Shown here: in pieces, positions 45,845 through 58,430 of the stretch | Numbering within the stretch: the stretch's first letter is position 1 | How the letters are laid out: every line of letters starts with the position of its first letter | NCBI GenBank assembly: GCA_038503065.1 | Contig: JBCAMK010000005.1 | Coordinates: 682,001-746,000 of the forward strand | Reading direction: 5' to 3' | Source: Paragyromitra xinjiangensis | Taxonomy: Eukaryota; Ascomycota; Pezizomycetes; Pezizales; Discinaceae | DNA length: 64,000 bases | Translations under genes and position numbers: made by a program | The notes under the pieces: model-generated | The model's input: the letters and a program-made list of their open reading frames with translations, nothing else | What the model was told of the DNA's origin: nothing | Databases searched by the model: none

Positions 45845-47637
45845 CGATGAAGAGGAGGGGGTGGTGGTGGTGGTAGTGGTTGAGGTGGTTGAAGTGGTGG
45901 TTGAGGTGGTGATGTGGGCGAAGAGTGAGGTGTTTCGCCGGGACGAGGGGGTGTTTGCCAGTGGCGGCTGTTGCAACTGTCCACGATAGTTCGAACCCCG
46001 TTGCGGGAAAACACTGAGGCGACGATAACAGTCTGGGCTGGTCGGTGTTGTTCAGCAACGGAAGTAAAGTATGTGCTCTAGAGAGGTCGTCGGCGAATCT
46101 CACGATGACGATGTAAATCGATGAAGCTGTCCCCTTTCGGTGGTTTCATCTTGCATCTCCCCTCGCCTAAGCCAAGCCAACCACAACTGCCACCCACCAC
46201 CTTTTATTTCCCCATCCTCTCTCCAGCCCTGTGGTCTTCGTTTCCGCTCTTCACACCGGGAACTCCGCACCCTGACCCTGATTCGATGCATATGCTATCC
46301 TCGCTCCCGCTTCCTCCGAGATGAATGTTTTATTTTCTTATGTATCCATTGCACCACCCAACCCCTAACAGCACGAATTGTCCAACGAAAACCCTTCCGT
46401 TATAACCAGCAAATCTTGGTCTCAGTGCACGCATACGGCTTCTATCTTCGTCCCCACCGACATTAGAACCAGCAACACCTTATTTTCCCACACTCCACTC
46501 CCACCCCCCTTCGTCCCAGCGCACCGATCAGGTCTCCGATCCAGTGCATTTAATCTTCCATCGACACGAGAAAAAAAAACTGCGGCCCTTCCATCAAAGC
46601 AGGTTAAAAAAGAAACAACCAAGAGCACGTCTCGACCCCTCCCTGCTGCAGCGTGAAGAGAGAAAAAAAAGAAAACAACACACTGGAGCTAGAGCTAGCT
46701 AGCTCGTGGGTCTGGGCGCTACAGATGAGAGTGCTAGCTGTAGCAGCTTCATGCTCGTGATCGTGCAATGGCCAAGTGGAAGTAACCCGTGGGCATCTAT
46801 CGCAATTGGCACGCAACACTGCGAACCATAAGCCCGACGACAACTCCCACCCCCCCCCGCTGTACCGCTCCGCCGTCCCGGTTTTTTGTTTGTTTGTTTG
46901 CAAGCTGCTGTATTGTATAGTAGAGCAATGCTATAGGCAGCAAGTTGGAACAGAGTAGAACGATCTCGAAACGTAATGCGATTGCTTTAACAATCGTTGT
47001 TCAAACAACCTTCGTCACCTCACATCATCCACACCCACACACCCCCCAAAGACCCTTTTCCCTCCAAACAAAGGAAACGATAGAAACCGAAAATGAATAA
47101 AAGATGAAGTGGAAATTATCGTAGCTACTATGAAACTGTCGTACAACCAAGAAAGTCCTGAACCCAAAAAACACCACCGCGTGACGTGATCAATCAAACA
47201 AAAGATAGGAAACTCGATCGTGAAACACATGAAAAACCAACAATCCAATGCAGAAAGGAAAAAAAGACAGAAACAGCACCTTTTTGTCCCCCGCCCGCTC
47301 GCCCCATTGCAGAAAGTAGAGTAAAGAGATCCTGTTTTTTTTTCCTTCCACACGCAAAGCAGCATGACACCAAAAACGGATAAAAACCATCGGAACCAAA
47401 AATAAAGATGTCAGGAAAAAATCACAAAACTAGCCACCCACCGGTTTTCTAGAACACGTATTTCGCCATCTTAAACCAAAAAAAAAGGAAAAAAAGCCAA
47501 AAACAACCACCCAGAAGATGCATGCCTTTTGCACAACACAAATGAAATTCCTGAAGCAGACCACCACCACAACCGTTGTTGCCCACCCTGGTCTGATTTT
47601 TTATTCTTTTTTTTTGCCTCTCCACCAATACCAACTC
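45845..47637. other. Intergenic region between the CID and ACT genes
   Basis: Both flanking genes are on the minus strand, so this holds the CID gene promoter and the 3' flank of the ACT gene. Just upstream of the CID start is a CCACCACCTCAACC-type repeat (minus strand), about 45855-45915. Several A-runs occur at about 47255-47500. No gene was recognised. Confidence 0.5.
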
Positions 47638-49291
47638 TTACATCCCCAACGCCGCCACAGCACGCCCCAAATCCTCTTCAGCCACAATAACCGTCCCAGC
47701 TCTAGCTGTGCTTAGATAACTCATTTCGACCGCCTCGTCCCCATCAAAATATCCGCCACTCGTACCACCCACCAGCCGCCCAGCCACTCCGCACACGATA
47801 CCAGTACTATCCGCCGGCAACCCTCTCAAATCCAACACAATTGGGATAAGCACGTCCTCTTTGCTCCCTAGTAGAACGTCGTCAGAGCCAAACATGCTTA
47901 GCATCTCCTTTTGAAGCAGGAGCGACGCGGGTTCTGCGTCTGTGAGTGTCACAGATAGAAACTGTGGTCGTGAAACAAGACACTTTACGAGACCGAGGTA
48001 AAGACCGCGATCATCTCCTCCTCCTCCGCGGCCTTTTGAGAAGCTGCGGCGGGCGGCACATAGGACAAGTTTGGTGTTCTTGTTGACCTGTGGGACAACA
48101 TTCTGCTTGCGGAGAGTCTCGAATGTGCGGATTTGAAGGTCACTAATGGTGGTGGTGCTGGGAGGTGGGGAAGGGGGTGGAACAGTAAAAGAAGTGGTTG
48201 ATGAGGAGTTGCGGTGGTGGGAAGGTGGGGTGACGAAGGCTTCAGTGTGAGCCTCAAAAACGAAGCCGCGAGCTTTGAGTGCCTTTGTGACATTTGTGCG
48301 GTTCTTAAATGGAACCAGAATGTAGTCGGAGAAATAGGTCGTTATGAAGAATATCGAGCTGCGAGAAAGCACTATTAGGTTTCGTCCTTATAGTAATATG
48401 AACCATACACTCCCGCACCAGCTCCCAGGGTTATTTTTTTTTCTTTATATGAAGACTTTTAGCAAAAACTCACACTCCAGCCAAAGCCAGCGGACTCGAT
48501 AGATCCAGCACCCTCTGTCCTGCATCCAGACCCTCTCCATCAACTTGGATCGCTACAAATTCGTCCTGTGCAATCATTACGTCCCCGCCACTCAGGTCTA
48601 ACGTCTTGATGATGGGTGCGAACCATTTCTCGACGCTCTCCCGGCTACATACCACGGAACACTCCACCGGCGTAACACTGATGTTGACAAAGTCCTTTAT
48701 AGCGCTGCTTGGTCGTCCTGGACTCCGATAGTCGGGTACATCGTCATCTGACGCATCGCCGTCGACTTCCTCGTCATCTCGCCGGCGGTCGGCGTCGAGT
48801 GGTGAGAGCGGAAGGATTAACGATAGAATCGCTTGCACAAAGTGCGGGTAGAGATGCAACGGTATGTGTATTAAGCAAAGTCTGCACTCCTGTAATATTT
48901 TCACCGTCGTGTGTAAGCTTGTATACACTCCTGGCGTACCATAGTCTGCCTTTACATTCCCCGTCCCGCCTTTCACATAGCTTCCAACTGGAATATCAAG
49001 GCTTTCAGCCGAGTATGCACTCAGCGAGCTGGTGCTGCGGGATCGTGATGAACCGGCTGGGCTCGCTGTACCATCAGAGCTTGACGAATATCGTGATGAT
49101 GAGCCCGCCATTGAGTGTGTTGATCCGTTCATTCTCTCGCTGGTTGTTGAGATAGTAGTGGCAGAAGAGAACGAGCAGGCCGAGTTGTAGGAGGACGAGG
49201 AAGAAAAATTGGAAAGTACAGGAGATCTGGGGGTAGGAATTGGGTGTGGGGAACTAACGAGGAATTGGATCTGAGCACTCATGTATGTCAT
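47638..49291 (-). CDS. CASTOR-like tandem ACT-domain protein
   Basis: Predicted cytosolic amino-acid-sensor-like protein. Core exons are 48889-48474 and 48358-47638, joined at LALAGV/SIFFITTYFSDYILVP. The first coding exon is probably 49282-49259 (MSAQIQFL) spliced to ECRLCLIHIPLHLYPHF, giving 386 residues; reading straight through, without that intron, gives 509 residues with a Ser-rich insert. FVNISVTPVECSVVCS and EFVAIQVDGEG precede the ACT-like core, and the second part starts with TNVTKALKARGFVFEA. This matches the GATSL/CASTOR-type ACT_7 arrangement known in animals as arginine sensors of TORC1. Fungal members exist, but ligand and partner are not established here. The C-terminus contains a second ACT-like unit with acidic/Gly stretches. 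Confidence 0.82.
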
Positions 49292-52000
49292 GAAGCCGTA
49301 TCCACCACCCTGGGGGGTTTTTTTCTTCTATAACAAGATATCGTGGGATTTAGACTCTTGATCCCTGATAAAATAGAAATTGAGAAATAACAGGAAGAAA
49401 TATTTGTTTGGGGCTTCTTTTTTTGTTTTTCCTTGCTCGGGGGAGGATATGATGAAAGAAACAAACGAAACAAGGTGCAATGATGTAAAACAACAATTGA
49501 ATAGGTAGAGAACGGGAGAAGGAAGACAACAATTCTTAAAGGAGACTAACCACTAGAACTACTTTCCAACTCCTTTTTTAGGGGCCACGGGAGGGGGAGA
49601 ACGCTTTTTATGTGTAGTAGGTACCAGGTGTGTGGTAGTCGTATCCTGTTACTAGAGCACAGCGCCGTTGCGTATATCACTTCCGGAAGGATGGAGGCGG
49701 GTACTCTATTCTCTACTCGCTCGTCTTTCAAACTGACCTGCGGGTTGCACACACGCACGAGAGCCGACAGAATGGGATCGTAGACGAGTGGTGGGTTGGG
49801 AGGAAAAGCAAGGTTGGAGGGAACTGAAGAGGGAGGGTGGTGGGTTGTTGAAAGCGGTCGCGCGCCGTGGAGGGGTAACTTCCACTCCGAACTGGGTAAG
49901 CTGCGATAAATCTACTGGCTGGATGACACTTTTTCTAGGTGGTCTCCCCGGCAGTGGGGATGGGTGCTGCAGCATAGACGAGCGCTGTGATCTCTGGGCT
50001 CTGGGCAGATCTACGAGGAAATCCAATGTTTACTGACGTCCACCTCCTGTCTGCAACGGCGGGGATTTCTTGACAAGACGAGACTCAGGCGAGTGCAGCG
50101 CATACGAGTGCCGTGGTTGCAACTTCCAAACTGCGTGGGATATACCCGGACAGGCTCGTTCCAACCCCCTCCCCTTCCCAGCTGTCTACTGTATCGCCAG
50201 GCGATTCGATGTATCGCTTGACACCGGCTCCAAAGAACGCCACCAGGTAAGACATTTTCCTTTTTTGCTGTCTCTAAAGTACTCTGCTTCACGATGTCGT
50301 GCCGCCGCTTGCTGCCTACTGCACGTTCAGAGGATTAAAAAATAAAAAACCGCCTTTAGGGCAGAACACACCGTACCATACATAACCCCTAAGATTTAGA
50401 GAGACAGAGAGAAAAAAAGGTTATCGCCTGCACTGGCTGTCTTCTAATGTGCACATATGTAGCTATCTTTGCAATTCGAGGTACCACCCCCTGGTCGCCG
50501 GTACTACACCTGCTTAACGGGTAACTTGGGTCGCACCGGTCAGCGAAGCGAGCGAGAGGGAAAAAAAATTTAAAGCAGGCGTTGCGAATCCGGTCTGGTT
50601 TCCCCCCACGTCCGTACGGCACGCTGATAGTTAACTTGCAGGCATGGCAGGACCCTTCTTCTGCTTCCTGCACCTTACATACAGACTCATGGGTACGCGC
50701 TTGCGTTAGGTAGGTACTTGCAAGACAGATGCTGTACCGAGGATTTTGGGGCTCGTGATCCGCTGGCTTATGCGAACGCCCGCAAGGCCAGAAGTGTATA
50801 TATAGAGTCCTAGTGCGGAATGACCGGGAACTTTGACGCGATGCTCTTCAATTCTATTTTATTTTTTGCCCTTAATCTACGGACAACTGGTAGAAGCGTA
50901 TTGGGAGAGTGGTGAGATAGTGAGAGCGCGAGATAAAAGGAGTATGCAGCAGCGACAATTAAAGGTCTGATTTGAAAGCCATCTGCCGTAAACAATTTTT
51001 TTCCTCGGACACCTAGCGAAGATAAAGTACTTTGCACTCAGTCACTTCCATACGTTACGCGCGTCTGTATTTAGAGCGGCTCCTCAGCAGCACGAGACAT
51101 AACCGTCCCAAGGATCGAGCTTTCCTGGAAAAATACTTACGCGGAGGGGAAAAAAAAAGAAATGCTCGAGTTTACTTAGCGATCGGGCTTGCACATGTGC
51201 TCGTTGGTATCAGCCTCTTGGTACGCCGAAAGTGGTACTACCATATTCGAAACCATATAAAGGCAGAGTGGGGGGCATTTTGGTAAGCATACCCGCTCTT
51301 CTGATATAACAAACGATGAAGTTCATCTAGGTAAGATTAGCTGCCCAAGATATGTACGTATGCACGATATAGAGCTGCAGAGTGGGGCATTTGTTTCGTT
51401 TCCAGGAAGAGTAAGGAGAGACTTGAGAGACTGCCGGGTCGTTTCGGGTGCCGTAGCCAGCAGAGATAACCCCCAGCTACTCGTCGTTACTAAAGAGCAT
51501 AAAGTCCATGATATCCGTTACTGCCTTTTTGTGAGGGGATGAAGTCTGCGAGAATGCCTAGCCCGTGTGGGAAAAAAGGTGTGAGATCTGCTGAGAGGGG
51601 TAAGATGCCAGGGTCTAATCTCGTCATTGTCGTGACGACCAGCCGCAGCCATTCGACCATCACAATTGGGGTTATTCCTCGTTTCGTGTACGTTCGTCAC
51701 TTGATATTTGAGCTTTTCAAAAGTAAAAATGTGGGGAAGTCTTGCGCATGCGCACAGTGGCAACGACCATTGGATGAAACCGCTTCTAAACCACCACCAA
51801 AGCATAAAAAAGGAGATACCGGTAATGAGGGTAAAAACAATGTATGCGATGTGATGTCATGAAATGAACGAGTGGCATCAACGGCTTCGCTTAGTTTTTC
51901 TAGGAAAAGCCCGTGGTTATTTCAGCGCCTCACCTGTGGCTGCGGGTTGTCGCACTAGCCACACGAGTCGGAAAACATAACCCATCACTCGCAGTCTTTA
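49292..52000. other. Intergenic region between divergent ACT and RRM genes
   Basis: About 2.7 kb without a supported gene. A minus-strand frame from ATG 49975 to 49706 (MLQHPSPLPGRPPRKSVIQP, then VDLSQLTQFGVEVTPP) has protein-like composition and could be an exon of a small unrecognised gene; no partner exon was found. A/T and CT tracts increase toward 52 kb. Confidence 0.4.
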
Positions 52001-52462
52001 GCCCCCCCTGGGATCCCACTAACAACCTAGAGAATTTCACGACACACCCCACCAGATCTGTTTTTCCTCCTCCCATCTCTTCTCTTCTCTCTTTCATCCA
52101 TCAAAGCGAAATCTCGATCAACTCGAATCATCTCGTTCATCCCTTCGTGCTCTGCTCATTCTACTTTCTTCTATAACTCCTTCAATTGAGCTCACATAAA
52201 GAAGATCTATATTCAGACGTGTTTACAAGATCTCTTTCTATAAAGAAAATTTCATCGCCTTTTTCCTCCGCTGTTCAACCCCAACCTCTTCTTCCTCTCC
52301 TCCTCCTCATCTTTGTGGTTGTTTCGCTTCTTCTATCAGGGGAATCGTTTTAGACAGAATCACTCCTCACTAAAAACCCCTTTGCCTTTTCTTCTTGATT
52401 CTTTCCCGATACTTACCGATCTAACCTTTTTCACCATCTCCATCATCTCATCAAATTTCAAG
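52001..52462 (+). promoter_or_regulatory. Pyrimidine-rich promoter/leader of the triple-RRM gene
   Basis: Long CT-rich blocks (for example TCTTCTCTTCTCTCTTTC near 52077-52095 and CCTCTTCTTCCTCTCC near 52282-52299) precede the start codon. No ATG was seen in the last about 260 bases before the start, so the leader appears free of upstream AUG frames there. Confidence 0.5.
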
Positions 52463-55400
52463 ATGACAGATCAAGTTCACGCTGCTGACGGAGGTCCTGT
52501 TACTCCGAAAGTTCGCCGCTCATCAGGCACTTCGGTTGTTACTAATCCTTATCGTGGGGATCAAGGTCGTTATCCGGCTGCTCCTTACGTTACTTATGCA
52601 GAAACTGGCCAAAAGAGCCAAAATTCTAGTGTTGAGGTATATTTTCGCTCCTTTATCATCTAGTAAAATACCTGCGCAAAACATACTGATGCATTTTGAC
52701 AGGAAATTGATAATTCCTGCGTCGTTTATGTGGGTGGCTTGACAAATATGACTGATGATCGTATCTTGTATGATACGTTCCGTCAGTTTGGTATGTGTTC
52801 TAAGCATTACGTCCGCTAATACATAATCATCGTATACTAATATCTTCCAGGGTCGATCGTCAGTCTAGTTAGGCGCTCGGTCAATTTCGATGTTAGGCCA
52901 AATAGTACTATGACTCAGTACGCCTTTATTGGGTTTAGCAATTCCCAGGATGCGCAAAATGCCATCCAGACTGGGGAAATTACCCTTGATAACCGCAAGT
53001 TGTAAGTGAATCTCTTATCACTATCATTTATTGTCTTGGCATTAATCATTAGATCAGAATCATTAAGCCACGTGATAAGCCTGGGGTGAGCTATCACAAA
53101 CATATCTCTCATGGACTTCACAATCCTCGAGCATATGATGGCTTTAAAGAAAAGCATGGAGATGAGGGCAGGGACCAGATCCTCCAGTTGCTTCAGAAGA
53201 ATAATAGTGGGGTGCAGCCTACCCCACAATCACCTACTACATATGAAGGCCAGCAGCAGCAACACGTGCAGCAGGCTCAACAACAACCACGCGAACATAG
53301 GGTTCAGCAGAAAATCGAACATGAACATCAGATGCCAGCACAGTCTCCACCAACTAATAGAGAGCCCATCTCTTACTATGATGGGTATGCCAGTGGCCCT
53401 GCTGGGACTAAAACTAACAACCCAGGACAGTCACCAGTGTTGATGAGCAAGGCCTTGAACGTTGCAAACGTTCCCATTGACATGTCTCCAAAGGAGCTGT
53501 TTACCATGTTTTCAGAGGTTGGGCCAGTAGAAGGCTGCTATATCTTCCCCTTTGCTGATGTGATGAATCGGAGATTTGGACATATTGTCATGTCTACTTT
53601 CTACTGCGCGCAGAAGGTACCCAATTATAATCTCTCCAAACTCCTTGGTTATCGCTAACCATATGTAGGCCTGTGAAAATTATGACGGCTATACCATTCG
53701 TGGCTGTACCCTTGATGTCACTTATAGAAGTCACACTGAATCTGATGCTAATCCGACCAGCTCACCGATTACGCCTTACAATGCTGTATATCAGCCTATG
53801 CAGCAACCATTCCCGCTGCCGTTCCAGCAACAATTCCAACAAACTAACTTCCCTACTCCTATGTATCATCCAGCTTTCCAGGCCCAACATCAGCAAATGG
53901 CTTGGGTCCCCCAGCCGTACGGGTCAACTCCTCCTGGTATCGTTGGCCCTGCTGGGATGATTCCGTTCGCCCATCAGTTCCCTCAGTACCAGAATGTGAT
54001 CCCATTTGCTGCTTACAATCCTATGGGCCCGATGTCACCACTCGGCTTTGAAGCACAGCATCACAACTCTACTTCGTCAACAGATTCTCCCCCTTATCGG
54101 AACTTCCCGACCCCTAACCTGGGCTGGCAAGGGCAAGTTCAGGTTCCAGTTCCGGGTAAGTCTTATCCAGCAGGGAGACCTTATGTCCCCCGCCGCCAGA
54201 GTGGGCGGAATGGGCGACAATTTTTGTCTAATAGGCCACCAACTCATTTCCCAGGTGGCGAGCCTCACCTAAGGTCGGTTTCAGATTCGTCTTCAACCAC
54301 TCTTGTCTCTAGTGGATATGATCAAACCAGGTTTGATGGACCAGTTATCATCAATGGATCCTACACTGGCAGCCCAATTATTGTTAATGGATCGTATGCG
54401 GGCTCATGCGAGACACCTTCTCGTAATAGCATCAATGATGACACCTCGGGATCCGATAAAGATTCCACTCCATCTCCTATCGCTATTCGCTCTGCCCCAG
54501 ATCCCCAGCTAGTACCTGAGACACCTACAAAGGTTTCTCCCCGTGCTACTTTTGAGGTCCTCACAGCTTCCATCATCCCTGAGACCACTGAGCCTGCTGA
54601 CCCAGCAAATCTCTATATAAAAAATCTTGATGACACTGTTATTTCTGATGTTGAAGATCTGAAACTACTTTTTGTGCCCTATGGGCCTGTTGCGTCTTCA
54701 TTCCTTTCCACTTACCCTGGTTCGGGCATCTCTCGAGGATATGGGTTTGTCGCATTTGTCAAGCAAGAGGATGCAGCTGCGGCAAAGGCCAAATTAAACG
54801 GCACGATGGTCGGAAAGAAGAGAGTCTTTATCAGTTATGCCGAGAGGAAAGAAGATCGTACCCAGAGATTGAAGGGCCTCTTCGGTGGCGATAAAGGTGA
54901 CAGCAAGAAGGAGAAGAAAGAAGATAGTAAAGCTACGGACGAGATTAACGAAAACTCTTCTGATGGTGGCATTTTGGAAAATGTTGATGTTAATAAGCAT
55001 GTTGTGGATGACGAAAAGGTTATGATAGTCGAGTCTGCCACTGATGATCAACTATCTAAAGAAATCTCCGTTGTCGACATCATGGATTCTGCGAAGGGCA
55101 CCGCCAAATTGCATGACAAGGAGGCCGCTGAACCTCCCGAAAATGGTACCACACCTATTGTCGTAGAGCAAGAGATCGTTGCTAGTACAACAAGGTGGCG
55201 TGGAACTCAATTGACTGGTAGTAAGTAAAAAAAACCCCCCCCATAACAACTCCCCCACAATCACCCCAGCTAATACATGAATTTTAGTTGCCGAGGTTGT
55301 CGAAGAGGAAGATCTCTCTCATACCAATGCTGTCCAAGATAGTCCTTCGCTTTCTGCTAACTCAACTTATGTCTCGCCATGTATTGTTCATAGCCCGACA

Positions 55401-56063
55401 TATACCCCTCGGGAATCTCCCAGCAATCTTCATATTTCTCAGGCTGTTTATGTTCAACCCATTATCCTAGAGCAACTAAATTCGCAGGTTCCTTCGCCAG
55501 GAGAACCGCCCTTGGATATCTCAATCAATGGAAATCACCAAAACACATGCGAAATCTCATTTGCCAGGCAAGGCGAGGAACCTCACCTACAACGATACGC
55601 AAGTCATTCGCCAACCCGTTTCTCTGGAGACCAAGGAGACACTCGCGGCGGTTATGGTCCGCGCCAGAGCCAAGGGTATTACCAAAATAACGGGGTCGGT
55701 AATGGTGGTATTCGCCCCTTTCACAGGAGCAATAATAACACGGGAAACTATGGTATCACGAAATCAATGCTTCCAGTACCTAGGAACCCAAATGGAAATA
55801 TCCAAATGGCTCCAGCATTCACGGCGCCAAACAGTCAACGCATGCCTTACTTCAACAACGCGGCCCAGCAACCATTCTATCCCTCGTTTCCAAATAACGA
55901 ACCTATTGGTCAAAATTATCAAGGAAGGAAAAGCGGTAGAAAGAACCCTGGAAGAGGTCGCGCCAGGGATAATAACCTTTCAACTCACCAGGCAAGAACT
56001 CAGAATCCGCAAATGAATGGTGGGATTGTTGGGAAGATTGAAATGACTGCAACCGCGTTTTAA
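52463..56063 (+). CDS. Triple-RRM RNA-binding protein
   Basis: Predicted 1099-residue RNA-binding protein. Exons: 52463-52636, 52703-52790, 52851-53001, 53058-53616, 53669-55220 and 55288-56063; total length is divisible by three. RRM1 (about residues 64-140) has RNP2 VVYVGGL and RNP1-like YAFIGFS. RRM2 (about 268-345) begins ALNVANVPIDMSPKELF, with RNP1-like RFGHIVMS. RRM3 (about 638-715) has NLYIKNL and RGYGFVAF and is the most canonical. Linkers are Gln-rich (QQQQHVQQAQQQ) and Pro/Gln/Met-rich, and a lysine/glutamate-rich segment follows RRM3. The C-terminus has an RGG/GRGR-like patch (GRKNPGRGRARDN). A role in mRNA stability, localisation or translation is likely from architecture; I cannot assign an ortholog. 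Confidence 0.9.
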
Positions 56064-58430
56064 ATGACAGACCGAGGGAAGGAGTTTTTAAATGGTGAAT
56101 GAAAATCAAGATAAAAGAATGGGTTGTGGTGGGGTTGAGATAGGGAAAATGGTCCAAGCCATGTCTAACTCACGGCGGGAATGGGGGGCAGCTCGCCACA
56201 CAAGGAGGCTACAAAGTCACGGGCTATTGGTGTATGTTGACGTATTGCTAAGGTTTTGATTTGCTTACTTGCTTTTTCCCTCTACGAGGCTTATCCGTTT
56301 ACTGCGTCGATTTTTCTTGCTAGATTGCCAAGGCAATTTTTCTGTGGTAGAATCAAAGGAGTGATTTTGTAGGTGGATAGGGAGGATATTGCTTAAGGAA
56401 AAGTTAGTTTTCGTTGCTCACACTATTAAAAGGTCCACAGAATATTAAGGTCCACAGAATATTAGGGTGCTGTGTAGGATTAAGTTGGTGGAAAGGCTAG
56501 ATGGAAGTAATTGAATATCTCTGATTTTTAATATGTTTTCCTCGTAGAGATTTAGTTGTGTGATTGATCATGGATTATCACTCGATACCGAGCTCCACGC
56601 ACTGTTCGGTCTTTTGTCTAGTAAAACCATAGGTCGCCATTTATAATATATACATGTACTTATACCACCAGGTTTCGTATCACAGCCGGTTCCAAGAAAT
56701 TATTCATAACTTTGTTGGCTCAACGATGGGTTTTTTGGGCGAGGTTTCGCTGACCAGCCGTTTTAGTCAGCGCTTAATCTTATCAGATCTATTCAACTAA
56801 ATAACATGGTGACTAAATTATAGGCCAGATTTATTAGGTTATCATTCCGAAAGTGCCTAAACTTAGTTTAGTACCCACGGTCCGTGCGCACATTTTTTGC
56901 GACTTTCACTTCGTAATCCACCTTTTGACTATAGTTTGTTTTTCAACCTCACTTGCTTCGTAGCTCATAATCGCTGGTAGGTTCCCGAGTAGCTAGTGTT
57001 TTTGGGACTTGAGGTCGCACTGCCTGGGATAGGCCTAAATGTTGATTCTATTCTCGACAGGAGCATCGGCTGGTAGATCCTAATTCGGATACTGAGAGGT
57101 GAGTAATCCGAGTGATAGAGTATGAATGGAATACGCCCCAGGGGGAAAAAAAACAAAATTCGATGTTGAAGCTTGAGGATCGAAAACATATAATTTCTAA
57201 TCAGTGCGCTTTATGGCTTAAAATTTTTGGATTTGGTGGGTTTCCAGCTAGTGATTGATTCATTGAAAGCAACTTGACTTGAATGCATTCTGGAATCCAG
57301 TATGTTGGTAGTAAGTCTTCCCAAACCGGGAAGTGAAAATAGAATAGGTCTTGTGAGGCTTGGTTAGAGGTATCATAGGGTGCATAGCTCTGCCATCTCA
57401 TTTTTGCGTCCCTAGCCTGAGCATAAAAATGGGTATCTTGGCAGTTTTTGGAGTGAAGGGGCATCCCTCCATTATAGTAAGGTTTGTAGCGTTGCTAATT
57501 CATACAGGCTTTGTTGGTGAACGCACCGTTACTCATCATCTGAAACAAGTCCATCTATGTCCATGGTCTTCCAATAATACTCTACCTTTTACAGTAGATA
57601 GTCTCGGAGCTGCACCTCCGCGACCATTAACTTCCTGCGGAAGTGATCGTTAGGAAGAATATCACCTCCCTGATAGACAGCCATGCGTGTCCGCTGTGGG
57701 TGGTTTGCGTGTTCGAATTTACCATTCACAACACGCATTAATACAGCTTGGAGTGGATTTCTTGTAACCACTAAGACTAATTTGTATACGATCCATTCTT
57801 CGAGCATGCGCTCAGCTTTTGGGGATGGGCTGCTGTTAGAGGACGATTCTTCTGGGAGAGTGGTGGAAAAGGACCTTTAGTTAAGGGCTCCATGAATGCA
57901 ATGGGTGTAAGCGCGTTAAGGCTCATAGGTGATTTCTTGTTACGTGGCGAACAGTGAGTAGTGGTAGGCTTCATACTGAAGTGAGAAACGGTATATGCTG
58001 TTTGGCTGGGATTCGTTGGTTGAGACTAACTGAGCATCCTGAGTTCATATTAATTGATTCCCGCAACGAAGACAGCAAATCTGGAGAAAAGAGACTAGGT
58101 TTTGCCTGCAATCACAACTGAAACTATATTTATATCAGAAATTTGCTTTCGAGGAGGAAGGTGATAGCCACTTACAAGGCACAGGCACGATACTTATTAG
58201 CCAATCGAGGATATAGTAACCGGGCCACCGCAGTATCAAGCATTTGGAGTTCCGGGCAAGATCTATTTGGGGTATATATATATATATCTACAGGGACAAA
58301 AATTGAAGATGAAGGAACGGAGAGTATTTTCAAACAAACAAAAACTCCCCATCACACTTTAGATATCAAAGTCATCCCGATGCGCCGAAAAACATCTTGA
58401 CGTATCACTTTTATTTCGAAATCCTCAGAC
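56064..58430. other. Intergenic region with possible decayed coding fragments
   Basis: A 17-bp word (AAGGTCCACAGAATATT) is directly duplicated at about 56430-56463. On the minus strand, 57201-57464 (DLFYFHFPVWEDLLPTYWIP) and 57589-57807 (KLVLVVTRNPLQAVLMRVVN) read like protein but in different frames with stops between, so they may be relics of one gene. A (TA)n tract lies near 58271-58287. Confidence 0.4.

Noticed and set aside
45660..45989. Plus-strand frame opposite the CID gene first exon
   Set aside because: It is antisense to a well-supported CID exon; poly-Val/Glu sequence comes from the complementary ACC repeat.
45961..46000. GGGGTTCGAAC on the minus strand resembling a tRNA T-arm
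   Set aside because: The flanking bases do not form a T-stem and no acceptor, D or anticodon arms can be paired around it.
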